Origin: Vigna angularis
Lineage: Eukaryota > Streptophyta > Magnoliopsida > Fabales > Fabaceae
Reading direction: 5' to 3'
Assembly (NCBI RefSeq): GCF_016808095.1
Contig: NC_068973.1
Coordinates: forward strand, 30,188,077 to 30,252,076
Length of the DNA stretch: 64,000 bases
In this document: one piece after another, positions 11,380-22,376 of the stretch
How the letters are laid out: each line of letters begins with the position of its first letter
Position numbering within the stretch: the first letter of the stretch is position 1
Notes under the pieces: model-generated
The model's input: the letters and a program-made list of their open reading frames with translations, nothing else
Told to the model about the DNA's origin: nothing
Database searches by the model: none
Position numbers and translations under genes: made by a program

Positions 11380-13480
11380 AAGAGTAACGATGAGCTATTT
11401 TTGGACTTTAGCTTTTTGGGGAGTGGGCTTTCGTGTGTGCGTAACGGAATTGAAGAGGTTTTTTTTTGCTCAGACTGAAAGATAGTTACCCCATGTCATG
11501 TAAATATATATAAGTTATAAATAAATATTAAAAAGATCATACGAATGACCAGTGGATCTCTGTCAACTTTTTTTACGATAATAAAAATTAAAAAATTAAT
11601 TATTATTCATTATTTTTGATTTATTTTATTTTATTTTCAATATAAAATAATGAAGTTATAAATACATTTATATATCTGTATATAGTAAATTTATATTATT
11701 ACAATTCATCACGACATAATATTGAATAACAGATAGCTTTCATTTTATTTTTATTTGACTTAGATATTTGCAGCATTGACATTTTATTAAAACAATTCAA
11801 ATATATTTTCTTCAAGCAAAAACTAAAATAAAACATCCTCGTAAATTACATGTTGAGAAATCAGTTCATCCAGCCTCTTTTGAACAGTGATTTGTATTAT
11901 TTAAATAATTAAGAAGAAGAATGAGTTATTCACGTAATTTCTTTTTCAAGATTATCATTAAACTAAAAAAACGACTCCCCTATCCATTTATCTTTTCTCT
12001 AAGAAGTCAACTTGTAACAGAATAAATTAATAGTTGAATTTAACTTCATAAAACCCTCACTAAGTCCAAACCAACACGTTTTGTTATGTTTTTTATCATC
12101 ATTTTTTATGACGAAGAAATAATATTTTTACTTAATACTATTTTTTTTTCAAAAATATAAAAATTTATGTTTTTATCGTTATTTTTTTCTATGACTTTAC
12201 AATACGTCCATTTCAGTTGTGTTCTTATATTTTAAGAATCTGAATGAATCATGCAACACGTATCACAAGAACATACTTTTCACACTACATATATTCTATG
12301 TTGTGCTGCATAATGTTAAAGATCAATATGTCACCTTCTGCAACTTGCATATATGGTCATTTAACTAGAAACATGCATTTTGCAGGCCACACCACACATA
12401 AATTTTATTACGACAGTTTTCAACTACTAATTCCTCTAATTGCTTTTGTCTGCTTTCATATAATGCTAATAAAAGCATCTATTCCAGACAAATGGGTGGA
12501 TTCATGACACAATATGATGAAATATAACTTATAAGCCATGTTAATTAATTAATTAATTAATATGTATTAATTATATAAAATCAGCTTTGCAATGGTGTGG
12601 AGAGAATCAATTTATTTTGTTTTGTTCATGAAAATGACTCTCAGCAGATTGTCTTCAAGACATAGAATCATTGATCCTTATAAAATATTCAAATTCACTG
12701 CTATTTAACAGTTTGATGATGCTCAAAAACAGGAACTTAATGAATTGGATTCATCACGAATTAGAAATAGACAAATTGCTATGTGCTAATTAAACAACTT
12801 CATTAACCAATTTCCAATTCAAGACAACTACTAAGAACATTTGCCTATTGATCGATAAATATATCTTATTAAACTTTCTCTATATAACTGATCATGGCCA
12901 CTGATTTGTCCTAATCACATATCATATTTTCTTTTTGTCTCCTTTTCATCTTCATAAAATGTAAGTATATGTGTATCAACATTTATGCTAACTTTTTACT
13001 ATTTTAAATATTAATTAAATGATTTTTTAAAAAACGTATATAATATTATTGAATATTAAATGTAAAAAAAAAACATATATAATTCATAATTTCTACTCAT
13101 CCTTTCAACTTAACGCTCTCACAGCGAGTTTATACAATTCATAATTTCTATTTTATGTTTTAATCTATGCATAATATTCTTATCATTTAATCCTGTGTCA
13201 ATATCTCATTTAATGAATTTAATATGATAAACAACTATTTCGGACACTAAACTCACTATGTGCTACTGTAATATATTATTGCCAACATACTTTTCATTAA
13301 CCCTATATCAATATATTTGAATTTTTTTATATATAAATATCACAAAATCTTTATATTATATATATATGAAAAAAAATATCTACACGATCCACTTTTTACT
13401 CTACAACCCTTTAACAATTTCGAATAGTAATAGATATCAAAATTTAAATATAAATTATATTAGTAAAAATAAACTTTTTA
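11380..13480. other. AT-rich intergenic spacer
   Basis: The first 100-200 bp are the 3' UTR of the preceding gene (AATAAA-like words near 11519). The rest is AT-rich, with a TTAA microsatellite at 12541-12561. I see no conserved coding frame. Confidence 0.5.
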
Positions 13481-14032
13481 TAAAAAATTAAAAAATGTTT
13501 TTCTTTCATTGATTTTGAAATCGATGTAAAAACAAAAATATAAAAAGTATTAATTTTTTATATCTATTCAAAAATGGATATAGAAACTAAAATCAATATA
13601 AAATATTTACTTAACAGATAGAATTTTACATATATAAAAATTACTTTTTATATTGATTATAGTTCAAACTAATAGAGAAAGTATTACAACTTTTTTTAAA
13701 AAAATCCAAATTTTATACCTGTTAAGACTAAAATTGATATAGAATGTGTACTTTTTATATCGATTTTGGCTTTAATCACTTATTTTTTTTAATAACCATA
13801 TTTTATGCTACTTTATCACATACAAAATCTGTATATATATAACATATATTTTCAGATAACATATATTTATCAATCCAGAACAACCAACCAACATATATTT
13901 CTATTCAAAGTTCTAATATTTACATAAAATGTAATAAAAGATTAACCTCAAAATGAATATACATCCACTAACCTAATAGTGACTATACACCATAATCTCA
14001 TCAATTAATGACTATACATCCTAACATCATCA

Positions 14033-14112
<80 letters not shown>

Positions 14113-17100
14113 TACATGAAAGCTCATAAAATACCTCACATCATCTTCTCTAAACACTTAAAAGAAATAAAGTTCACTGTTCATGAACTTTTTTTAAGAC
14201 TTCTTGCTTCAATGGAAATGTCATTGAAAATCTGCACAATGAACAATTTAAGTCAATAATCTTTTAGTGATAAATACTTAACATGTGAGTTATAAATTAT
14301 ACATATATTACTAGATCCCATAAGTCAACAATATTTGCAAATATGATTTTATGTATGTCTTATCACATAATATCATAAAATATCATTAACTTGATAATTA
14401 TATTTCAATAGTTTGAAGATCAACTACTTATAGTTGGTGCAGTGAACTACAACTCCTCTCTAGAAGTGATATTTGTTTCCTTTAATTTCGAATAAGCCTC
14501 GACCACTATAAAAGTTAATGTACATTAAAATTGTGCCTAGTTGTAACTTAGTAAAATTTTATTATATAACACAACAAATAAACATAATAAAAAACTTACG
14601 CTTGTAATGTACTTTTAATTGCTCAAGTTTTAGGTGACTTGTGTAATGAACACAAAATAATCACAAGTGACTATTGAGGAAGAATTACTATCAATTTCTA
14701 GTGATCTTTGTAGATTTAAATAATATTAGATATAATTAAATTTTACATAAATGTAATTTAATTTATAAAAGACATACTTATTGCTGCAAATAAGGTGTTA
14801 AGTACACTTCTTCTTTTTTCCATTTTCAAATGTCTCTAATAAGTATTGATGCACATCTTCACCTTTATTCTTAACAAATTGAATGACAACAAGGTCAATA
14901 AATCCATATAAGTGTGTATTCTTCCTCTTAGTGTATCTACGATGTAAATACCTTAAACATTGAAAATAAATAATGTTAGCATAATGTATTAAATATATTC
15001 AAACTTGATAAAAATAATAAAAGTTTACTTACAACAACCAAAGTTGTATTACTGATATACATAACATATCAGTGTGGGAGAGAACTTCAAAAGCATCCTT
15101 TTGACATATAAAAAAAATGAGGTAGAAGTCTTGTTTGTGACTTCAACATACATTTCTAACTGTATAGGTGTTAGGGAAATAGTCATTGTCATTGCACCAA
15201 GTTATTCGGTAGTGGTGGCTGTGGTGGGATTCATTTACATATTCCTCCCATTGTGCTCCAACCTATTATACATATTCAAAGACTTAAATAACATTAGTAT
15301 ACACCAATAAGAAATAGAAAATGCTAATTAAAACAACTACCTCCTTTACAATTGTTTTTTTTTGCTAATCTAATTAGCCAGAGGATAAAATATTCAGGGT
15401 CTTGTCTCAGTGTCTCAACCTCTAGAGTGGGCATAGGAACTTGAGCAGTAACATCTCAAATGTATACAACCAAACACTCGAAGGGATCATCAATGGACAA
15501 CTTGTAGTCTGCATCAATAGTAGAGAATCTTCTTGAGGGGGAACATCACAACTCCCATTTGTGCTTATACAAATAAAAGAAAGTTGTCGAGGGGGATTAC
15601 TTAGCTAAGCCGAGGAAGAGGCTAACTCTAATCATGTCTGCTAAAAATTGTGTCTACATATCATAATACTTCTTCTTCATCTCCTTTTAAATCTCGTCTT
15701 CATCTCCTTTCTCATTTCTTCTTTCAGACCTAAGGACTTTCTCAATGAGATGGACTTTATGGGGATGGAGGATCAAAGAATTATGGGATGCCTTCAAATT
15801 TTACAACACCATGAACAAGTCCATGATGCTCTGGATGACCAATGACGACCGCTGATATGTCCTCACATCCCTAAGGAGTGAACAATACATGTGTGCTTTA
15901 CTCCACTAACTCATCCTACAACCTAAAAATTTGAACTTAACCCTACCAATATATGTAAAGTTAACCTAGAAACAAGTAAAAATGAAGTCCAATATATGAA
16001 CTTAGTTCTACCACCAAACAATCACACAAATAATTAATCCATGGATTTGGTTGTTTACACCTCACTTCAAAATATTTAAATGGAAACATTCTCTCTTTTT
16101 AGGTCCAAAAGGTTCTCCTATATTCACTGTCAACATAGCTATTGTATGTTGCTAGTTAGTTAAAAGTCATAAGAATTCAAGAGACTAATATCTCATTATT
16201 AATACAAAAATAAAAAACTTCTAATGTTTGATTCTTTGGGGATTTTGGTGACCACCAAAAATACAAAACTTCTAATGTTTGATTCAACGAAAATGGTCAC
16301 AACAAAAACCCTCACCCTTCATTATCCACTTAGCAATAGAAAGAAAAACAAATTCATACTTAAAGACCATGATAGTTTAGTGGCCTATTATACATCACTT
16401 GTTCACCCTCCCTTGGTTAAGCTTAAATACCCTTCAAGGCATCACACAACCTACCATATACTATGTCACACAACATCCAACATTGAGTACTAAATAGAAC
16501 AAAGACACGTTTATTCAAGTAAATAAACACAAAAAAGATCATAATAAACAAATTTCACATTATATAATCTAAATTTGAAGAAAAAGATCAGAGCTAAATA
16601 GGAGGGGATGAGGGCTTTCAAAAGGATACCATACTTAGAGGCTTGAAGGAACTATGCTTTAAGAAAAACACGAAAAACTGATTATGAGGCTTGAAGCTTA
16701 CCTGAGCTACACCAAAAACTTAAACAAGGAGAGTGACTTTTACCAACATTGAACGACCACCACAACATAGTGTGAAAGCGTAAGAGGAAGAAGGGAAATG
16801 CACCACCAGAGCACTATTAACACCATCACAACATAAGAGCGAATGTAACTACAATGCAAAGCAAACGACAACATCAAAAAAGGGAGAAGTAGCGACGACC
16901 AAGGAGAGCAATGCTAATGTAGCGACAATGAGACCAACACTAATGCAGTGACAACGAGAGCGCGAATTCAAAGACAATAAGATTACCACAAATGTAATGA
17001 GGATGAAGAACAAGCACTAGAGTTGGTGACAATGGAGGAAAGTGAACACAAACACAAAGGAATGCAAACTCACAAAGAGAGTTAGTTCTGGGATAGAGCA

Positions 17101-17240
17101 TGAGGAAGAAACTCATATTGGATGCTAGAGAGAATATGAAAATATAACATATTATACCAGTTATAGCGAATAACAGGTATAATATATGCATTTTCATTAA
17201 AATAATTGAATATTTAAGTTTCTATATCAGTTTTAAATCA
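13480..17240 (-). mobile_element. Degenerate DNA-transposon region, CACTA (En/Spm)-like, minus strand
   Basis: Both flanks of this block carry related subterminal-like words (TATCGATTTTGGCTTTAA at about 13756, AAAATTGATATAGAATG just before it, ATATCAGTTTTAAATC at about 17224, ACCAGTTATAGCG at about 17157). Decayed minus-strand coding lies between. At about 15370-15540 it reads DDPFECLV followed by VPMPTLEVETLRQDPEYF. At about 14800-14960 it reads HLYGFIDLVVIQ. I associate these words with the second frame of legume CACTA elements that carries a Ulp1-like peptidase. Exact CACTA termini and a target duplication were not found, so class and borders are tentative. Confidence 0.42.
14037..14110. 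repeat. AT dinucleotide microsatellite
   Basis: An uninterrupted run of about 36 AT units. A related 28-30 bp word (GACTATACA...) is duplicated just upstream, at about 13980-14020. Confidence 0.95.
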
Positions 17241-19159
17241 AATAACTATAAAAATAAGGAGACAAAGATTTTGAAGCCTTAAATAAGAGTTGTATTTCAA
17301 AATATTTGAAGTATGATGTAAGGGAGGTCATGCAACAAGGCTGCACTACATGTATTTTATTTAAAATCATATAAAATTGGAATTAATAAAAATATTGAGT
17401 TTAATTTACTAAAATATTTGAGAGAATGTTCATGTTTTGGTTAGTATAATTAGAAATTTTAACATTTTTACTAATGGATTTTTTTACGGATCTAGGCAAA
17501 AATGATATGGTTATTCCATAAATAGGCAATTTTTTTTATTTACATCAATGAGCAAGTCGTGCAGTCCACACACAACTTCAAATGAAGAAGTCATGCATGG
17601 GATGCACGTTTTTTACACTAACACAATAAAAAAGTTGAAGTCGTTCACCTTCACATGTTTTTGGGCACTGGTAATCGATTACGAGGACCTGTAATCGATT
17701 ACACAATGTTAAAGTTGTACTGGGAGCCACGAATTTACTGGTAATTGATTACACCAGTACTGTAATCAATTATCAGTGTAAAGATTCGAATGAAAAGGAC
17801 ATGGTAATCGATTACAGTGTTGTTGTAATCGATTACCAAATGAAAAAAATGTTTAAAACTAAGTTAAAATATGAATTACATTCATGGAAATTCGAATTAC
17901 CAAAAAGATTTGTGCATAAAAAATTAGTCATGTTTCCTTTATAGTCATCATAAATTGGATCAATTGTTTGTTAAAGTAGAAAATAAGATATAATATAAAG
18001 CAAAAATTTAGTTTACTAATATTAATAAATTATTAATACAAAGATGTAATAATTATTGAGGATATGGACATATCCCTTATGATGACCTTCGTTGCGAAAG
18101 TAAGAACATTTTTTGGGTTTATTCAAGGTCGACTGATCCATCTCATTATGGATTCTAGTAGTAGTTGGTCTTCCTGATGCCTTGCGTCACATTTGAGGAT
18201 CTGGTATGAAGTTTGGACCAATATACACAGACTAATAATTTTCATTTTGGTGGGGCTGAAATTGTACTTCGTATGTCTTGTAAATATTGTGAAGAGTGTA
18301 AACCAGATTGATATATTGGGTTAGTGGTATATGTGAATATGCATAAACAACTATGACATAGTAACACAGGGAGGCAATTAGCTTAGAAGTGACCACAATC
18401 ACACCATCATTCATTTAGCCTAACGTTTACGAAATTGGATGTGGGTGATATTGGTGGGGTGTTGAGATTTTCCGAACATCAAATTCAGAATTTTCTCGAT
18501 CATAATGATGAACATGACAAAATATTGATTGTTGTTGATTTTTTCGAATAATGTCAGTAATATTTTTTGGATATTGGTATTGTGTTTGCAACATGTATTA
18601 TGCTTTTAAGTCTTGTTCAACAAACCATGATTGTGCCTTCTCAAATGTTGTTTTGATTAGAGCACAAATTGGCAATAAACATGCTCCCTTTAGCATAGAG
18701 TTCATGCACTTAGCAAGATTTGTGATCATATGTCCATATCTTCTGTTTCTATCAAAAGCATGAGACCATTTCTTTAATTGAATTTTATCTATTCAAGCTA
18801 CTTGTTGGAGGAATTGGTCTCTCATTACGGTAAGTTGTGCCGTCACAATTGGTTGCTTTACCTCGTAAGCTGTAAGAATATAATAAAATTAAAATTATAA
18901 GACTTCAGTGTATGAAAATTAAAAAGTGAATTGGGAGTAAAAATTAGTTAATTAGCACCCCAAGTTTATTGAAGTTGGAGGCTAGATGACGTATGCAATA
19001 AACAGAGTTTATACCACCCTCTTCCTATAACCAACTTCTTCTGATCGTAAGGTTGATATGATACACTTCCCTTTATCAGTGATGATGCAAAGATTTTGTT
19101 GATGGGTAACATGCCCTTGAAGTAATTGAAAAAACCATATCAATGACTCCTTTATACCA

Positions 19160-20538
19160 AATCACTAGTGCAGAAAAGGCCTTTAACGTCACCCTTTAGA
19201 CGTCTGACACTCGAATATTCAACGTACAAAATGACCGATGGCATTTTTCGTAAATAAAATAACCATATAGATGTCTATTCTGGAGGGAACAGACGTCTAA
19301 AGCCACATAAACGTCTGATGTGGGGGAACAAACTTCTATATACTCATTTTTTAAATCTAAAAAGTCACTTTTTGACTCCATTTAGACGTTAGATCCCGCC
19401 AATCCGACTTCTACAGCCATATAGACGTCCGATGTGGGGGGAACCGACTTCTATATACTCATTTTGAAATCTAAAAAGTCACTTTTTAAGTCCATTTAAA
19501 CGTCCGATCCCACCAATTCGACTTCTACAGCCATATAGACGTCCGATGTGGGGGGAACCGACTTCTATATACTTATTTTTTAAATTTAAAAAGTTACTTT
19601 TTAACTTCATTTAGATGTCTGATCCCGCCAATCCGACTTCTACAGCCATATAGACGTCCGATGTGGGAGGAACTAACTTTTATGTAAACATTTTTGAAAT
19701 CTAAAAAGTCACTTTTTGACTCCATTTAGACGTTCGATCCCGCCAATCCGACTTCTGCAGCCATATAGACGTCCGATGTGGTGGGAACCGACTTCTATAT
19801 ACTCATTTTTTAAATCTAAAAAGTTACTTTTTAACTCCATTTAGATGTTCGATCCCGCCAATCCGACTTCTACAGCCATATAGGCGTCTGATGTGAGGGG
19901 AATCGACTTCTATATGGATGCATTAAAACACCGCGAATGTGAGGCAGCAATTACACGCACTTAATGTTCATCATCTCCCTCTCATTTTTTCTTTACGGGT
20001 TACGCTTTTCAAGTTTGTTTTCTCACTTTTGCACTGTTTTAAATTAATTTTACTTCGATTACATCAGTCTTTGATGCATTATCTTTCATTTGAATCGATT
20101 AAAATGCGCTTTCGTTTGGTTTTAGTGCAGTTTTGCTTGTGTCCTTAGGCGGCGTTCTGGGGCGGCGATTTCTTGCGTTTTACACTCCTTTAATTCTCTC
20201 CACTACGTTTTTAAAACCATCCAATACAAAAAAACGTACAATACATTCTCTTCAACTAAAATATAAAGTTGTAAACTCGAATCACCATGAGCTAGGAGCA
20301 ACCTGAGAGGCCTCAAGTGGAAAAAGATGCAATCAAATATGGCAACGTTTTAGACGTCTGATCTATAGTGTCAGACGTCTATATAGACGTCTGACCTGTA
20401 TGGATCAGACGTCTATATAGATGTCTGACCTATTGGGTATGACGTCTCATTAACGTCACCCATATAGATGTCGGACAAAAATCAGACGTTAAAAGCCCAA
20501 AATAACAGACGTTGAAAGCCTTTTCTGCACTAGTGAAT
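19160..20538. mobile_element. Non-autonomous CACTA (En/Spm) element with 3-bp target duplication
   Basis: The element runs from CACTAGTGCAGAAAAGGC at 19163 to its reverse complement, GCCTTTTCTGCACTAGTG, ending at 20535, and is flanked by AAT on both sides (19160-19162 and 20536-20538). CACTA ends with a 3-bp duplication define the superfamily. The inside holds no transposase. It carries many copies of AGACGTCTGA-like words, the kind of subterminal repeat that CACTA accessory proteins bind, and a tandem array of about 115-bp units. It interrupts the MULE transposase and is therefore younger than it. Confidence 0.93.
19258..19925. repeat. Tandem array of six units of about 115 bp inside the CACTA element
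   Basis: The marker GATGTGG recurs at 19317, 19431, 19545, 19660 and 19775, with a variant at 19890, so the period is 114-115 bp. Each unit contains CCATATAGACGTCCGATGTG, a CGACTTCTATAT word and a TCTAAAAAGTCACTTTT word. Confidence 0.9.
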
Positions 20539-21130
20539 GACAATGGTAAAAGATTTTTATTGTCATCTTGAGCAATCGCAGTGAGCAAAGTTTCATGATA
20601 TTTACCCGTTAGAAAGACTTCATCTACTTGGAGAATGAGTTTACAATATTTGAACCCTTATAGTCACGGATCGAATGACCAAAAAACTTTTTCCATAACA
20701 TAACATAACATGAGGTGTCTGATACTCTTTCCATGAATGTAATGAATGTAATTCATATTTTAACTTAGTTTTAAGCTTTTTTTTCCTTTAGTAATTGATT
20801 ACAAAAACATTGTAATCGATTATCAAACCCTTTTATTTGAATTTCAACACTGGTAATCGATTATACTTGTAATCAATTACCAGTGAAGTTGTGGCCCTCC
20901 TGCACGACTTTAATATTATGTAACCGATTACATATGCTTGTAATCGATTACGCATGCCTGAAAACGTGTCAAGGTACACAACTTCAACTTTTTTTATTGT
21001 GTCAGTGTAAAAGTCATGCATCCCATGCATGACTTCTTCATTTGAAGTCGTGTGAGGTTATACGACTTGTCTATTTACGTAAATAAAAAAATATCTAGAT
21101 CCATAATAATAGATCAATAAAAAAAACCAC

Positions 21131-22289
21131 TAATGATAATTTTTTCTCACATGGTCCATGAGTTATAATGGTCATTCATTTCTATTCTTTTACTCTTTGA
21201 CAAATGAAGATATCCAAAACTGTCTTTCCAAAAACTAATTTACAACCAGTATGTTGTATGATGTGGAAGAAGATAAATCCATTCAATATTAATCATCTTG
21301 TCAAGGCACACAATATGATTAAATTAAAAAGTTGTACTTGCCACTTTTTCTTTCAACCGAGAAAAAAAGAAGTAAAATGACGTCATAAAAAATTAAATAT
21401 CAATTATAAAATCAGTTGAATGGATCAATGAAAGCAACTTTTGTTCGTTGGCACATATCTTATTCATGCGATAACTTATATTAAATAAATATCAACTATG
21501 TCGACACCTTTTTTCTACAAATAAATTTAAAACAGACTTGAATCTTGATCACTGCATTAATTAACATAAATAAATTAAATTTTGTAAGGCCCCATTAATA
21601 ATATAACTTAAAATATTTTGAGTTTACAAAATATTAACGAGTTTTTCTTGAGTAAACTATCTAAAGATTGATTAATCACTTATTATTCTACGGTTAAAAA
21701 GTTGTAGAATTTATTAGTTTCACATAAGTCGATATTATTAATAGTTTAAATATACTGTCATTCTTTAATTTTCAATTTGATAAGATACACGATGTGATAA
21801 TTCCAGACTCTAAAATAAGATGTGATAATTAATTCGAGTTTTTCTTAACATATTTGAGATGGGAAATACTACTTGCATTAGTTTTTTAAGGATATTTTTC
21901 CTTGAACAATGAAAAGTTACAGAAAACATAAATAATAAGACTAATATAATTATAGAAAAATATTCTTTTGACACACTTAAATTTTTTATATTGATTTGAT
22001 ATTATTTTTATTTTTATTTTTAAATCCAAAAATTTACACATTTTTACTTTTGTTATGTGTATTAGGACTATTTTATTTTTGTGTTTTGTATTAAATGAAT
22101 GTAAAAATGTATGATAGCATATCATCATTAGTATAGTTGATAAGGTGAAGAAGGTCAAAACGTACTGTGGTTCATGCCATCTGCAATAAAACAATATGCT
22201 ACGTGGTGTCAGCTAGCTGAGACTAAGGCATGAAAATGGAAGTCTAAGTTGTCTCAACAGAAAACCAGTGATAACTATGGAGTATTGAC
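21131..22289. other. AT-rich spacer and NRAMP promoter region
   Basis: No coding frame is supported. The last several hundred bases are presumably the upstream region of the NRAMP gene. A minus-strand frame at 21886-22194 is low-complexity, Ile/Phe/Lys-rich, and not credible. Confidence 0.5.
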
Positions 22290-22297
22290 TATAAATA
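22290..22297 (+). promoter_or_regulatory. TATA box of the NRAMP gene
   Basis: TATAAATA lies 87 bp upstream of the ATG at 22377, giving an expected leader of about 50-60 nt with no upstream ATG seen in it. Confidence 0.65.
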
Positions 22298-22376
22298 TAC
22301 AAACTTATACAACTACTTTTATTCACTCAACCACCCTTCATCTTGCATGCACACACAAAAACAAAAAGACTGATAG

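Larger units (their letters stand above)
18058..20745 (-). pseudogene. MULE (MuDR-type) transposase pseudogene interrupted by a CACTA element
   Basis: Reading the minus strand from 20745 down, the catalytic region starts FKYCKLILQVDEVFLTGKYH (about 20660-20600), where the D of QVD is the first catalytic acid, then TAIAQDDNKNLLPLSF. The CACTA insertion follows. Coding resumes at about 19158 with KESLIWFFQLLQGHV and LCIITDKGKCI, where ITD holds the second acid, then VYCIRHLASNFNKLG (about 19010-18965). Further on come HMITNLAKCMNSMLKG and FEKAQSWFVEQ (about 18730-18610). Near the end (about 18117-18065) a decayed CCHC knuckle reads KKCSYFRNEGHHKGY, having lost a cysteine. Frame changes and stops show it is inactive. 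Confidence 0.82.
17480..21130 (-). mobile_element. Degenerate autonomous MULE (MULE 2) with long TIRs, split by a CACTA insertion
   Basis: Left arm (about 17480-17860) and right arm (about 20740-21130) are imperfect inverted repeats. They share AGTCATGCATGGGATGCA, CACAATAAAAAAGTTGAAG and AACTTCAAATGAAGAAG in opposite orientation. Each arm carries three pairs of GTAATCGATTAC-type palindromes. Between the arms lie minus-strand pieces of a MULE transposase gene. The exact ends and the 9-bp duplication are not resolved. A 1373-bp CACTA element (19163-20535) sits inside the transposase gene. Confidence 0.8.

Noticed and set aside
14037..14110. Long AT run as a possible origin or cruciform site
   Set aside because: A simple microsatellite explains it; there is no independent evidence for function.
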